64,000 nt of DNA from Alphaproteobacteria bacterium (GCA_005883305.1 VBAC01000002.1:242527-306526); one strand, 5' to 3'; counted from the stretch's first letter, positions 53,407 to 61,933 are shown. Made by a program: numbers and translations. The notes: generated by a model from the letters alone, not told the origin.

Positions 53407-53797
53407 GTGTTTATCCCCGCTCTTTTTTTAAAATGGGCGTCCGCCCCTGAGTCTCTGACACCCCGTAATTTCCGAACATGGCACAGGAAGGAGGGCGGGA
53501 GAAGAGAAATTGAAGGGGGGCACCAACTTAGGTTGCCCCGAGTCGCGAGCCGGCGGCGCACACGACCGCACCGGCGGTCGCGTCGTGCCGCGGAAAAATC
53601 TCTCATGGATTCGGGCATTTGTCGGAACTGGATGAATCTGGCGAAGTCGGCGTTTGACAGATGGCCCGGACGGGAACACAACTACCGTAATTGCCGGGGG
53701 TCGGTGTCCCATTGCGTTCGGCCAGGTAGGGCCGGGGGGAATTCCGCATTCGATGGATTAAGGCCGCCAGCGCGGCGCAACGAGGAGGTACGTGCCG
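53407..53797. other. 391-bp divergent control region of the giant and collar genes
   Basis: It contains a GGGGCA-CC/GG-TTGCCCC hairpin near 53516-53540, a second GC-rich imperfect stem near 53550-53590, and a perfect TTGACA (53654-53659) reading plus. No good -10 follows at 16-18 bases, so the promoter is not settled. GAGGAGG at 53782-53788 is the ribosome site of the first collar gene. No gene is seen in the rest. Confidence 0.5.
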
Positions 53798-54328
53798 ATG
53801 GGACAGCCTTTTATCGGCGAGATCCGGATGTTCGCCGGGAGCTTCGCGCCGGCCGGGTGGGCGACCTGCTCGGGTCAGCTGATGCCGATCTCGGAGAACG
53901 ACGCGCTCTTCACCCTGATCGGCACGACCTATGGCGGCGACGGCCAGGAGACGTTCGGCCTGCCCGATCTTCAGGGGCGCCTTCCCAACCATATGGGTCA
54001 GGGCCCGACCATCGGCAACAACTACCAGCTCGGAGAAAAGGGGGGGACGGAGAGCGTCACGCTCACCACCAACCAGATCCCGGTTCACAACCACACGGTG
54101 AGCGGGACCGACACCAGCCAGACCAATTCGCCCGAAAACGCGATCTTCGCGACCGTCACCAGCACCCAGGCCGGCGTGCTCGGCTACGCTGCCCCCCCTC
54201 CCTCGACGGCGCTCGTGGCGGCCACGATCCAGGGCTCCGGCGGCAGCGCTCCGCACAACAATATCCAGCCGACATTGTGCATCCTCTACATAATCTCGCT
54301 GTTCGGCGTTTTCCCCACCCAAAACTGA
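53798..54328 (+). CDS. Tail-collar domain protein, MdpB-like (1 of 3)
   Basis: The 176-residue protein starts QPFIGEIRMFAGSFAP, then GWATCSGQLMPISEN, LIGTTYGGDGQETFGLPDLQGR, and HNHTVSG with a C-terminal NIQPTLCILYIISL (motifs given in short parts). These are the phage tail collar signatures used in bacterial microcystin-dependent-like (MdpB) proteins. The His and Gly-Asn motifs resemble metal and trimerisation sites of short-tail fibres. ATG 53798 is nine bases after GAGGAGG; GTG at 53792 is too close. No phage genes are nearby. It heads a three-gene unit divergent from the giant. Confidence 0.85.
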   Translation: MGQPFIGEIRMFAGSFAPAGWATCSGQLMPISENDALFTLIGTTYGGDGQETFGLPDLQGRLPNHMGQGPTIGNNYQLGEKGGTESVTLTTNQIPVHNHTVSGTDTSQTNSPENAIFATVTSTQAGVLGYAAPPPSTALVAATIQGSGGSAPHNNIQPTLCILYIISLFGVFPTQN

Positions 54329-54373
54329 ACCCAGGCAGCGCCCTTCCGGGCCGCCGCTAGCCGGAGTCGTCTT

Positions 54374-54913
54374 ATGGATCCCTTCGTCGCCGAAATCCGC
54401 ATCTTCGGGTTCTCCTTCGCCCCGACCGGCTGGGCGCAGTGCAGCGGTCAGTTGCTGCCGATCTCCCAGAACACCGCCCTCTTCTCCCTTCTCGGCACGT
54501 TCTACGGCGGGGACGGCAAATCGACCTTCGCCTTGCCCGATCTCGATGGCAACGTTCCGACCAGCGCCGGCCAGGGCGCCGGCCTGCAGCAATGGTTTAT
54601 CGGGGAGCAGCAGGGTGCGGATACGCACACCCTTTTGACCTCCGAAATCCCGTTCCACACCCACGCGTTCCAGGCGATCAACGCCAACGGGACGAGCGCC
54701 GATCCGAGCCAGGGTGTGCTGGGCAAGGGCTTCTACGACAACGGAGCGTCGGGCGGCTTGGCCGCTTTCTACCAGACCGCCGCGCCCAACGTCACGATGC
54801 GGCCCGACGCGATCGGCGTCAGCGGCGCCAGCCTGCCGCACAACAACCTGATGCCCTATCTGGCCTTGAACTATTGTATCGCCATGCAGGGCGTCTTCCC
54901 GCCCCGTCCATAA
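54374..54913 (+). CDS. Tail-collar domain protein, MdpB-like (2 of 3)
   Basis: The 179-residue homologue begins DPFVAEIRIFGFSFAPTGW and continues QCSGQLLPISQNTALFSLL, FYGGDGKSTFALPDL, IPFHTHAFQA and PHNNLMPYLALNYCIAMQG. The Collar layout is complete and the end (GVFPPRP) parallels its neighbours. It begins 45 bp after the first collar gene and is followed by the third after 23 bp. Sequence differs enough from copy 1 that the three are old paralogues, so they may form a heteromeric fibre; that is inference. Confidence 0.85.
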   Translation: MDPFVAEIRIFGFSFAPTGWAQCSGQLLPISQNTALFSLLGTFYGGDGKSTFALPDLDGNVPTSAGQGAGLQQWFIGEQQGADTHTLLTSEIPFHTHAFQAINANGTSADPSQGVLGKGFYDNGASGGLAAFYQTAAPNVTMRPDAIGVSGASLPHNNLMPYLALNYCIAMQGVFPPRP

Positions 54914-54936
54914 TCGAGCCCCGAGGAGCGAACGTC

Positions 54937-55485
54937 ATGTCCACACCATTCATGGGCGAGATCAAGATCGTGTCGTTTGGCTTCGCCCCCAAATCCTGGG
55001 CGCAGTGCAACGGCCAATTCATGCCCATCAACCAGAATCAGGCGCTCTTTTCGCTGCTGGGCACGACCTTCGGCGGCAACGGCCAGACCACCTTCGCTCT
55101 TCCCGATCTGCGCGGGCGCGTCGCGATGGGCCCCGGCAACGGCCATGACCGGGGCGAGCAGGGGGGCCAGGAGGCGCACACCATCATCATGTCCGAAATG
55201 GCCGCGCACAACCACGCCGCGATGGGCAGCAAGCTCGACGCGCTGACCACCGGAACCGCCGGAGTCATCCCCACGGCGACGAAGACGTTCGCCCAGGCCA
55301 GGGTTTCCCTTCCGAACAACCAGACCACGGCCGCCCAGATCTACGGCACCGGTCCGGTGAATCGCGCCATGGCGGCTTCCGTGATCACCAACACGGGCGG
55401 CAGCCAGGCGCACGAGAACCGGCAGCCCTATCAGACGCTCAATTTTTGCATCGCGCTGCAGGGCATTTTCCCCTCTCAAAACTAG
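54937..55485 (+). CDS. Tail-collar domain protein, MdpB-like (3 of 3)
   Basis: The 182-residue protein begins STPFMGEIKIVSFGFAPKSW, with QCNGQFMPINQNQALFSLLG, FGGNGQTTFALPDLRGR, MAAHNHAAMGS and QPYQTLNFCIALQG. ATG 54937 follows GAGGAG at good distance. The central variable part (about residues 90-150) is where the three copies differ most, as expected for a receptor or ligand tip. It closes the unit; a hairpin lies 38 bp after its stop, just before manA. Confidence 0.85.
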   Translation: MSTPFMGEIKIVSFGFAPKSWAQCNGQFMPINQNQALFSLLGTTFGGNGQTTFALPDLRGRVAMGPGNGHDRGEQGGQEAHTIIMSEMAAHNHAAMGSKLDALTTGTAGVIPTATKTFAQARVSLPNNQTTAAQIYGTGPVNRAMAASVITNTGGSQAHENRQPYQTLNFCIALQGIFPSQN

Positions 55486-55522
55486 CCCGTCGTCGCTCCA
55501 TTGCCGCATGGCCCTGCTTCGC

Positions 55523-55547
55523 TTCGCCCGCTATAGGCGCGGGCGAA
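55523..55547 (+). terminator. 9-bp hairpin between the collar unit and manA
   Basis: TTCGCCCGC and GCGGGCGAA pair perfectly around TATAGGC. It ends at the base before the GGAGGGCG ribosome site of manA, so it could end collar transcripts or mask manA translation. It has no T-run. Confidence 0.45.
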
Positions 55548-55557
55548 GGAGGGCGTT

Positions 55558-56361
55558 TTGACGATAAGGCAGCTTCCAGGCAGGCAGGTCGAGCGCATAT
55601 GGGGGCGCCGCGACCTTCCGCGCGCCTTTCCGGCCGCCGATACCGAAGGCGATCCGATCGGCGAAATCTGGTTCGAGGATGAGGACGAGGCTCCGCTCCT
55701 CGTCAAATATCTCTTCACCTCCGAGCGCCTCTCGATCCAGGTCCACCCGGGGGACGACGCAGCCCGCGCGCGCGGCTACCGGCGCGGCAAGGACGAGGCT
55801 TGGTACGTCCTCGATGCCGATCCGGGCGCGACGATCGGCATCGGGCTTACCGGGCGGGTCACTGCTGAGGAGCTGCGCGCCGCGGCGCTCGACGGCAGCA
55901 TCGAGGATTTGCTCGATTGGCGCCCGGTCGCGGCCGGCGACGTCTTCTATTCGCCCGCCGGCACGATCCACGCGATCGGCGCCGGCCTCTCGCTGATCGA
56001 GGTCCAGCAGAATCTCGACCTCACCTATCGGCTCTACGATTACGGCCGCCCGCGCGAGCTTCACCTCGACGACGCGGTGGCGGTATCGAACCCAGCCCCC
56101 TTCCCCGCCGCGCCTCCGCCCCAGGAGGCAGGGGCGGGCCGGACGATGCTCGCCGGCGGCGGGGCCTTCGCCTTGGAGCGCTGGCGGGGCGCACGGAGCG
56201 CAGATCTCCCCGCGGGCAGCGTTCTGGTGCCGCTGGCAGCCGGTGGAACGATCGACGGGGCGCCGCTGGAACCCGCCACCGTCTGGGCCGCTCGCGGCGC
56301 CGTCGCGCTCGACGGAGAAGCGGACCTGCTCGTGGGAATCCCGTCAGAGGCGGGTGCGTAG
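55558..56361 (+). CDS. manA: Class I mannose-6-phosphate isomerase, short form
   Basis: The 267-residue cupin enzyme interconverts fructose-6-P and mannose-6-P. It has SIQVHPGDD, GKDEAWYVLD (metal ligands), SPAGTIHAIGAG and QQNLDLTYRLYDYGR, the signatures of the short bacillus-like ManA, not the 390-residue enteric one. The metal-binding His and Glu residues are present. TTG 55558 is preceded by GGAGGGCG, four bases away. It could supply mannose for GDP-fucose. Its end overlaps the convergent kynA stop by 18 bp. Confidence 0.9.
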   Translation: MTIRQLPGRQVERIWGRRDLPRAFPAADTEGDPIGEIWFEDEDEAPLLVKYLFTSERLSIQVHPGDDAARARGYRRGKDEAWYVLDADPGATIGIGLTGRVTAEELRAAALDGSIEDLLDWRPVAAGDVFYSPAGTIHAIGAGLSLIEVQQNLDLTYRLYDYGRPRELHLDDAVAVSNPAPFPAAPPPQEAGAGRTMLAGGGAFALERWRGARSADLPAGSVLVPLAAGGTIDGAPLEPATVWAARGAVALDGEADLLVGIPSEAGA

Positions 56362-57141
56362 GGTCCACAATTCGGGAAAGGCGCGCTTCGACAGCGTCGA
56401 CTGGAGATAGGGGACGCCGGCCGTCCCTCCGGTGCCGCGCTTGAGGCCGATCACGCGCTCCACCGTCACCACATGCTTGTGTCTCCAGGCGGCCATCGCG
56501 TCGTCGAGGTCCACCAGCTTCTCGGCGAGCTGGTAGAACCGCCACCAGCGCTCGGTGTCGCGATAGACTTCGGCCCAGGCGGCCTCGACCGCCTCGTTCG
56601 GACGGTAGGGCTCCGACCAGTCCCGCTCCAGAACCTCCGCCGGGATATCGAAGCCGCCGCGCGCCAGCGCCGCATTGGCTTCGTCCCACAGGCTCGGGCT
56701 CGCCAGCGCACCGGCAAGCGCGGCGTGCTGCGGCGATCCTTCGGGCTGATGGCGAAGGTGGGCGCCTTCCTTGAGGCCGAGCATGAACTCGAACTGGCGG
56801 AACTGCGCCGACTGGAAGCCGCTCGACGAGCCGAGCACGTCGCGAAACTGCATATAGTCGCTCGGCGTGAGCGTGGTGAGGACGTCCCACGACAGGGTCA
56901 TCACCGCCTGAATGCGCGTGACCCGTGAGAGATTCTTGTGGACCTCGACCAGCTTGTCGCCGCGCACCAGCTCCAGCGCCACCGCCAGCTCGTGGATGAT
57001 CTGCTTGAGCCACAGCTCCTTGGTCTGGTGGATCACGATGAACAACATCTCGTCATGGTGATCCGAAACCGGATGCTGCGCGGAGAGCAGGGGCTCCAGC
57101 GTCAGATAGCCCCCGTAGGTCATGTCTGCCTTGTCGGTCAT
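56344..57141 (-). CDS. kynA: Tryptophan 2,3-dioxygenase
   Basis: The 265-residue haem enzyme opens the kynurenine pathway by cleaving the indole ring of tryptophan. Family signatures are MTYGGYLTLEPLL, DEMLFIVIHQTKELW, SGFQSAQFR, WRHKHVVTVERVIG with the haem-binding His, and GTGGTAGVPYL. ATG 57141 has a weak ribosome site; ATG 57123, with AAGG upstream, would remove only six residues. It begins 53 bp downstream of rsh on the same strand. No other kynurenine-pathway gene is visible in the window. Confidence 0.93.
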   Translation of the reverse strand: MTDKADMTYGGYLTLEPLLSAQHPVSDHHDEMLFIVIHQTKELWLKQIIHELAVALELVRGDKLVEVHKNLSRVTRIQAVMTLSWDVLTTLTPSDYMQFRDVLGSSSGFQSAQFRQFEFMLGLKEGAHLRHQPEGSPQHAALAGALASPSLWDEANAALARGGFDIPAEVLERDWSEPYRPNEAVEAAWAEVYRDTERWWRFYQLAEKLVDLDDAMAAWRHKHVVTVERVIGLKRGTGGTAGVPYLQSTLSKRAFPELWTLRTRL

Positions 57142-57194
57142 CAGGCGGCTCTATCATGCGCGTGGAGCGGCGCAAAACGACGTTTGTGGGCCCT

Positions 57195-59285
57195 CTAGAT
57201 GCGCTCCGCCGTCGAGACCACGTCGGTCGACCTCAGCGCCGCGAGAATGCGCATCAGGTGCTGGACGTCGTGCACCTCGATGTCGAGGTGGAAGGTGTGG
57301 AACGACCCATCGCGCGAGGTCTGGTCCATGCTGACGATGTTCGCGCCGTGGCTGCCGAGCACGCCGGCGACCGCCGCGAGCGAGCCGGGCTCGTTCTTGA
57401 TGACGATGCACAGCCGCGTGGCGCCGCCATCGGCCTCGTCGCCCCAGGCGAGATCGACCCAGTCGGCGTCGATCCCGTCGGCGAGGCTCGGGCAGCCGAT
57501 CATGTGGACCTCGATCCCCTCGCCTTCGCGGCGCAGGCCAACGATCCGGTCGCCCGGGATCGGGTGGCAGCATTCGGCGAGCTGGAAGGCGACTCCGGGG
57601 GTCAGGCCCTTGATCGAGATGGCGGTGCGCTGGGGCGGCGGCTTGACCCCGTCCTTGATCGCCGAACCCGGCACCAGGGCCTCCATCACCGCGACGTCGT
57701 CGACCCGCTTGAGCGCGATCGCCTCCATCAGCGCCTCGTCGTTCGGCAAATGAAGGCGACGCAGCGCCTCGGCGATCGCCTCCCAGCCGAGCGGCTGGGG
57801 CAGGCGCTGGACGATCTCGTCGAAGATCTTGCGGCCCAGCGAGACCGTCTCCTCGCGCTCCTTCGATTTCACCCAGCGGCGGATCTTGGCCCGCGCCTTG
57901 CCGGTGACGACGTAGGAGAGCCAGGCCGGCTGCGGGTGCTGCGCCTTGGAGACGAGGATCTCGACCTGGTCGCCGTTGTTGAGCGGGGTCCTGAGCGGCA
58001 TCACGCGGCCGTTGATCTTCGAGCCGACCGTCTGGTCGCCGAGATCGGTGTGGACGGCATAAGCGAAATCGACGGGGGTTGCGCCCTTGGGCAACTGGAT
58101 CAGCTCGCCCTTCGGGGTGAAGGCGAAGATACGGTCCTGGTACATCGCCATTCGGGTGTGCTCGAGCAGCTCCTCGGCGCTTCCCGCATGGTCGAGTATC
58201 TCCACCAGGTCGTTGATCCAGGGATGGTCGGCGCTCGCCGCGACCTCGCCCTCCTTATAGGCCCAATGGGCGGCGAGGCCGTGCTCGGCCTGGGCGTGCA
58301 TCTCGTGGGTGCGGATCTGGATCTCGATCCGCATCTGCTCGTCGTGGATGATCGTGGTGTGGATCGATCGGTAGCCGTTGCGCTTGGGAGTCGAGATGAA
58401 ATCCTTGAAGCGCCCCGGCACGACCGGCCAGCGCTGGTGGATCAGGCCGAGCGTTCGGTAACATTCCTCGACGCTGCCGACGACGGCGCGAAAGGCCATG
58501 ACGTCGCTGAGCTGCTCAAAGCTGACGTGGCGCTCGGCCATCTTGCGCCAGATCGAGTAGGGATGTTTCTCGCGCCCCTGAACCTCGGCCTCGATCCCGT
58601 TCGCCTCGAGATGGGCCTTGATTCCCCGGCCGATCCGCTGGATCAGGTCGCCGCCGCCGCCCTGATGAAGCCGTTCCAGCCGCTTGGTGATCGATTCGTA
58701 GGCGTCGGGCTCGATCTCGCGGAAGGCGAGCGTCTGCATCTCGGTCATGAACTCGTACATGCCGATCCGCTCGGCGAGCGGGGCGTAGATGTCCATCGTC
58801 TCGCGGGCGATGCGGCGGCGCTTCTCGGGGTCCTCCAGGTGATGGAGCGTGCGCATGTTGTGCAGCCGGTCGGCGAGCTTGACCAGGAGGACGCGGATGT
58901 CGTCCGACATTGCGAGCAGGAACTTGCGCAGATTTTCGGCCGCCCGCTGGCTCTCGCTCTGCGCCTCGATCTTGCTGAGCTTGGTGACCCCGTCGACCAG
59001 CCGGGCGACGTTCTTGCCGAACAGCTTTCGGATCTCGGCCGGAGTCGCTAGCGTGTCCTCGATCGTGTCGTGGAGGATCGCGGTCGCGATCGTCTCGTCG
59101 TCGAGGTGGAGGTCGGTAAGGATTCCGGCGACCTCGATCGGGTGGCTGTAATAGGGATCGCCCGAGGCGCGCTTCTGGCTGCCGTGCGCCTTCATCGAGA
59201 AGACGTAGGCGCGGTTGATCAGCGCCTCATCGGCATCGGGATCGTAGCCCCGGACCTTCTCGACCAGCTCATATTGTCTCAGCAC
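57195..59285 (-). CDS. rsh: Bifunctional (p)ppGpp synthetase/hydrolase, long RSH
   Basis: The 696-residue protein has an HD hydrolase domain (YSHPIEVAGIL, ILHDTIEDT, about residues 45-80), a RelA_SpoT synthetase domain (KRNGYRSIHTT, about 265-315), a TGS domain (FAFTPKGELIQLPKGA, about 370-435), a helical part and a C-terminal ACT domain (about 620-696). Alphaproteobacteria usually have one such long enzyme, tied to stringent response and carbon/nitrogen starvation. Its stop is 53 bp before kynA. In many relatives it directly follows rpoZ; here two genes lie in between. Confidence 0.95.
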   Translation of the reverse strand: MLRQYELVEKVRGYDPDADEALINRAYVFSMKAHGSQKRASGDPYYSHPIEVAGILTDLHLDDETIATAILHDTIEDTLATPAEIRKLFGKNVARLVDGVTKLSKIEAQSESQRAAENLRKFLLAMSDDIRVLLVKLADRLHNMRTLHHLEDPEKRRRIARETMDIYAPLAERIGMYEFMTEMQTLAFREIEPDAYESITKRLERLHQGGGGDLIQRIGRGIKAHLEANGIEAEVQGREKHPYSIWRKMAERHVSFEQLSDVMAFRAVVGSVEECYRTLGLIHQRWPVVPGRFKDFISTPKRNGYRSIHTTIIHDEQMRIEIQIRTHEMHAQAEHGLAAHWAYKEGEVAASADHPWINDLVEILDHAGSAEELLEHTRMAMYQDRIFAFTPKGELIQLPKGATPVDFAYAVHTDLGDQTVGSKINGRVMPLRTPLNNGDQVEILVSKAQHPQPAWLSYVVTGKARAKIRRWVKSKEREETVSLGRKIFDEIVQRLPQPLGWEAIAEALRRLHLPNDEALMEAIALKRVDDVAVMEALVPGSAIKDGVKPPPQRTAISIKGLTPGVAFQLAECCHPIPGDRIVGLRREGEGIEVHMIGCPSLADGIDADWVDLAWGDEADGGATRLCIVIKNEPGSLAAVAGVLGSHGANIVSMDQTSRDGSFHTFHLDIEVHDVQHLMRILAALRSTDVVSTAERI

Positions 59286-59401
59286 CCCGTCAAAATGGGG
59301 CGCGGGGGCCCAAGGGGCAAACGAAAAGTGCGCAACGGGGGCGGCGGCGCCGAAAATCGATTGCAGATGACAACCTGTGAAAATGGGCTAGTCTGCCCAT
59401 C

Positions 59402-59869
59402 ATGAGGCCCGATCAGCGAACGGCCATACTGGTGGAATGCGCATTGCCGAGCGCGCTCGAGGCCGTGGGCGAGCGCTGGTCCTTCCTGATCCTGCGGGGC
59501 GCCTTCAACGGCCTTGCCCATTTCGAGGAATTTCAGGGGACGCTCGGAATCGCCCGGAATATCCTGTCGAACAGGCTCAGCCGGCTCGTCCAGCACGAGA
59601 TTCTGCGGCGCGAGCCCGATCGGTCCGATCGGCGCAAGGTCGCCTATCGGCTGACCGACAAGGGGATGGCCTTGCTGCCGGCGCTGATCGCGCTGAGGCA
59701 GTGGGGCGAGAAATGGATTTCGGGGGTGCCCAGCAACCCGGTGCTGGTCGATCGCCGCAGCCGCCTTCCGGTGGCCTCTTTGGCGGTTCGCGCCGCCGAC
59801 GGCCGCCCCCTCTCGCTCGGCGAGCTGGAATGGATCGACCGGGCGGAGCTGCCTTCGCCCAGGGACTGA
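59402..59869 (+). CDS. HxlR-family winged-helix transcriptional regulator
   Basis: The 155-residue protein has the HxlR core: ALEAVGERWSFLILRGAF, then HFEEFQGTLGIARNILSNRL (recognition region) and REPDRSDRRKVAYRLTDKG. Unlike many HxlR proteins it has no N-terminal Cys pair: the only Cys is in ILVECALP before the helix, which could be redox-sensitive. It is divergent from rsh (116 bp apart), so it may act on that promoter region or on its own. Ligand unknown. Confidence 0.88.
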   Translation: MRPDQRTAILVECALPSALEAVGERWSFLILRGAFNGLAHFEEFQGTLGIARNILSNRLSRLVQHEILRREPDRSDRRKVAYRLTDKGMALLPALIALRQWGEKWISGVPSNPVLVDRRSRLPVASLAVRAADGRPLSLGELEWIDRAELPSPRD

Positions 59870-59880
59870 GTCCGCACGGG

Positions 59881-59903
59881 CCGGGCGGCCGCAGGCCGCC
59901 CGG
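59881..59903. terminator. Hairpin between the convergent HxlR and small-peptide genes
   Basis: CCGGGCGGCC and GGCCGCCCGG pair perfectly around GCA. The stem has 10 bp and could stop transcription from both sides, although neither flank has a clear T-run. Confidence 0.45.
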
Positions 59904-59910
59904 AACTGGC

Positions 59911-60156
59911 TTACGGGCTGTTAGGGCCGCCACCGCCCGAAATGGCCGCGATGCCGATGAGCACGATCAGCACGACACCGAGAATGACCGCAGTCGAGCC
60001 GCCGCCATGATTGCTCTCTTCGTCCTGAAGAAGACTGACGTTGACCGTCGGAGCGGCTGCGCGCGCAATGCTGAGCGGCGCGGCTGCGTTGGCCGCCACG
60101 GGCGCGGCCGCGAGGCCCGCCGCCGCCAGCATCATCGTTATTCTATTAACCTTCAC
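59911..60156 (-). CDS. Small membrane-anchored peptide of the GGxGPxSP type (copy 2)
   Basis: The 81-residue protein shares the layout of the protein at 4747: signal segment (MMLAAAGLAAAPVAA), the stretch AAPLSIARA, an acidic linker (QDEESNH), one helix (STAVILGVVLIVLIGI) and the end GGGGPNSP. GTG 60156 is preceded by AGGGAGG seven bases earlier, which decides the start over a frame reaching 60222. It is convergent with the HxlR gene and downstream of rpoZ on the same strand. Function unknown. Confidence 0.75.
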   Translation of the reverse strand: MKVNRITMMLAAAGLAAAPVAANAAAPLSIARAAAPTVNVSLLQDEESNHGGGSTAVILGVVLIVLIGIAAISGGGGPNSP

Positions 60157-60263
60157 ATTTGCCTCCCTTGCAGGCGCACGCCCCAGCGCCGCCGATTCGA
60201 CCTTGCACGGATGGACCGACAACAGTCAAGACGCGTCTAGCTTGGCAGCGCGCAATGACTCGC

Positions 60264-60608
60264 TCAGCCGTCGTAATCAGCTCCGGCATTGTTGTTGCGC
60301 TGCGGTGCGGCGGCGGTGAGCCGCAGCGCCTCGGCCGAAGCGCTGAGCGAGCCGACCTCGTCCGCCACGTCGTCCTCGTCGACCTGGACGCGCTGAAGGC
60401 TGCCGATCAGCGATTCCTCGAGCTCGCGAGGGCGAACCGTCTGCTCGGCCACTTCGCGCAGAGCCACGACCGGATTCTTGTCGCGGTCGCGATCGATGGT
60501 CAACTCGGCGCCGCCGGAAATCTGGCGGGCGCGCTGGGCCGAAAGAAGCACCAGATCGAAACGGTTGGGGACTTTGTCGACGCAATCTTCGACGGTAACG
60601 CGCGCCAT
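60264..60608 (-). CDS. rpoZ: RNA polymerase omega subunit
   Basis: The 114-residue protein starts [27 protein letters not shown] and has the K-N-P-V-V-ALRE segment that binds the beta' subunit; omega helps assemble the polymerase and contributes a ppGpp site in proteobacteria. The acidic tail of about 45 residues is longer than in E. coli and usual for alphaproteobacteria. ATG 60608 has GTGGAG upstream. It is followed by the small peptide gene on the same strand. Confidence 0.95.
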   Translation of the reverse strand: MARVTVEDCVDKVPNRFDLVLLSAQRARQISGGAELTIDRDRDKNPVVALREVAEQTVRPRELEESLIGSLQRVQVDEDDVADEVGSLSASAEALRLTAAAPQRNNNAGADYDG

Positions 60609-60706
60609 GCGGCTGCTCCACTCTTGAAATGCTGCTGTGCAGGAAAGGCCGCGCGCCTATCAGCGCGAGCCCTCGGAGTCAATGTAATGCGCCTTCCCGG
60701 CCCTTC

Positions 60707-61819
60707 CTAGACCCGCATCGGCATCAGCACGTAGAGCGCCGGGGCCTTGTCGTTTTCCCTGAGCAGGGTGGGCGCCGCTGCGTCCGCCAGGTGGACCTCC
60801 ATCACGTCCCCCTCGATCTGGCCGAGAATGTCCAGGAGGTAGCGGGCGTTGAACCCGATCTCGATGCCGTCGGCCGCGTAATCGGCCGACACTTCTTCGG
60901 CGGCGGTGCCGTTTTCGGGCGACGTCACGGACAGAGTGACCCGGTCGCGGTCGAGCGACATCTTGACCGCGCGGGTGCGCTCGCTGGCGATGGTCGAGAC
61001 TCGGTCGACCCCTTCGGCGAAGCTGCGCGGATCGAGCTTCAGCAGCTTGTCGTTCGCGGTCGGGATCACCCGGCTGTAATCCGGGAACGTCCCGTCGATC
61101 AGCTTGGACGTGAGCACCGCGTTGCCGAGGCTGAACCGGATCTTCGATTCGGAGAGAGAGACCTGAACGGTGCCGTCGACCTCGTCCAGCAGCTTGCGCA
61201 ATTCGGCGACGCATTTGCGTGGAATGATGACTCCCGGCATGCCCTGCGCCCCCTCGGGTCGGGGAACCGTGACCCGCGCCAGGCGGTGGCCGTCGGTCGC
61301 CGCCGCCTTGAGCACCGGCTGCGCCTCGTCCGAGACGTGGAAGTAGATGCCGTTCAGATAGTAGCGCGTCTCCTCCGTGGAGATGGCGAAGCGGGTCTTG
61401 TCGATGATCTGGCGCAGAGTCGCGGCGGGCAACTCGAAGCTGGTCGGCAAATCGCCCTCGGCGATGACCGGAAAATCGTCGCGCGGCAGGGTCGCCAGCG
61501 TGAAGCGGGCGCGCCCCGCATTGACCTGCATCCGCCCTTCGGCCGCGATCAGCTCGACCTGGCTGCCTTCGGACATTTTGCGCACGATATCGAACAAGGT
61601 GTGCGCCGGCACGGTGGTCGCTCCCGGCTCGGAGACGTCCGCCTCGACGGTCTCGTTGACCTGAAGGTCGAGATCCGTCGCCATGAGCCTGAGGCCGCCC
61701 CCTTCGTCGGCCTCGATCAGGACGTTCGACAGAATCGGTATCGTGTTCCTGCGCTCCACCACCGAGTGGACGTGGCCGAGGCCCTTGAGGAGGGTGGCCC
61801 GTTCGATCGTCGCCTTCAT
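60707..61819 (-). CDS. dnaN: DNA polymerase III beta sliding clamp
   Basis: The 370-residue protein has the three-fold clamp architecture: VERRNTIPILSNVLIEA in domain 1, KTRFAISTEETRYYLNGIY in domain 2 and the C-terminal VLMPMRV that lines the partner pocket. It encircles DNA and tethers the polymerase. Length is standard. AGGGG lies upstream of ATG 61819, and TATAAG (61864-61869, minus) could be a -10 box. Neither dnaA nor recF is beside it, as is common in this order, so it does not by itself mark an origin. Confidence 0.96.
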   Translation of the reverse strand: MKATIERATLLKGLGHVHSVVERRNTIPILSNVLIEADEGGGLRLMATDLDLQVNETVEADVSEPGATTVPAHTLFDIVRKMSEGSQVELIAAEGRMQVNAGRARFTLATLPRDDFPVIAEGDLPTSFELPAATLRQIIDKTRFAISTEETRYYLNGIYFHVSDEAQPVLKAAATDGHRLARVTVPRPEGAQGMPGVIIPRKCVAELRKLLDEVDGTVQVSLSESKIRFSLGNAVLTSKLIDGTFPDYSRVIPTANDKLLKLDPRSFAEGVDRVSTIASERTRAVKMSLDRDRVTLSVTSPENGTAAEEVSADYAADGIEIGFNARYLLDILGQIEGDVMEVHLADAAAPTLLRENDKAPALYVLMPMRV

Positions 61820-61901
61820 CGATTACCCCTGCTGCAACGCAATTGGTGATTTGGAGGAAAACTTATAGCGATGGTTGCGAGGCCCGCCAGTGGCTGGCAA
61901 G

Positions 61902-61933
61902 AAAAAAGGCCGGAGCGTCGCCGCCCCGGCCTT
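61902..61933 (-). terminator. Intrinsic terminator of the beta-barrel gene
   Basis: Plus-strand AAGGCCGG (61906-61913) pairs with CCGGCCTT (61926-61933). Read minus, the stem is followed by TTTTTTC. It lies 24 bp after the beta-barrel stop. Confidence 0.85.

Noticed and set aside
53654-53682. Sigma-70 promoter from the perfect TTGACA
   Set aside because: The hexamers 16-18 bases downstream (ACACAA, CACAAC, ACAACT) match TATAAT poorly; kept only as a note in the intergenic entry.
53798-55485. Prophage remnant
   Set aside because: Only collar-domain genes are present; no integrase, capsid, tail tube, lysis or attachment sites were found, and base composition equals the surroundings.
60707-61819. 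Replication origin next to dnaN
   Set aside because: No dnaA gene, no cluster of DnaA boxes and no AT-rich unwinding region was visible nearby.
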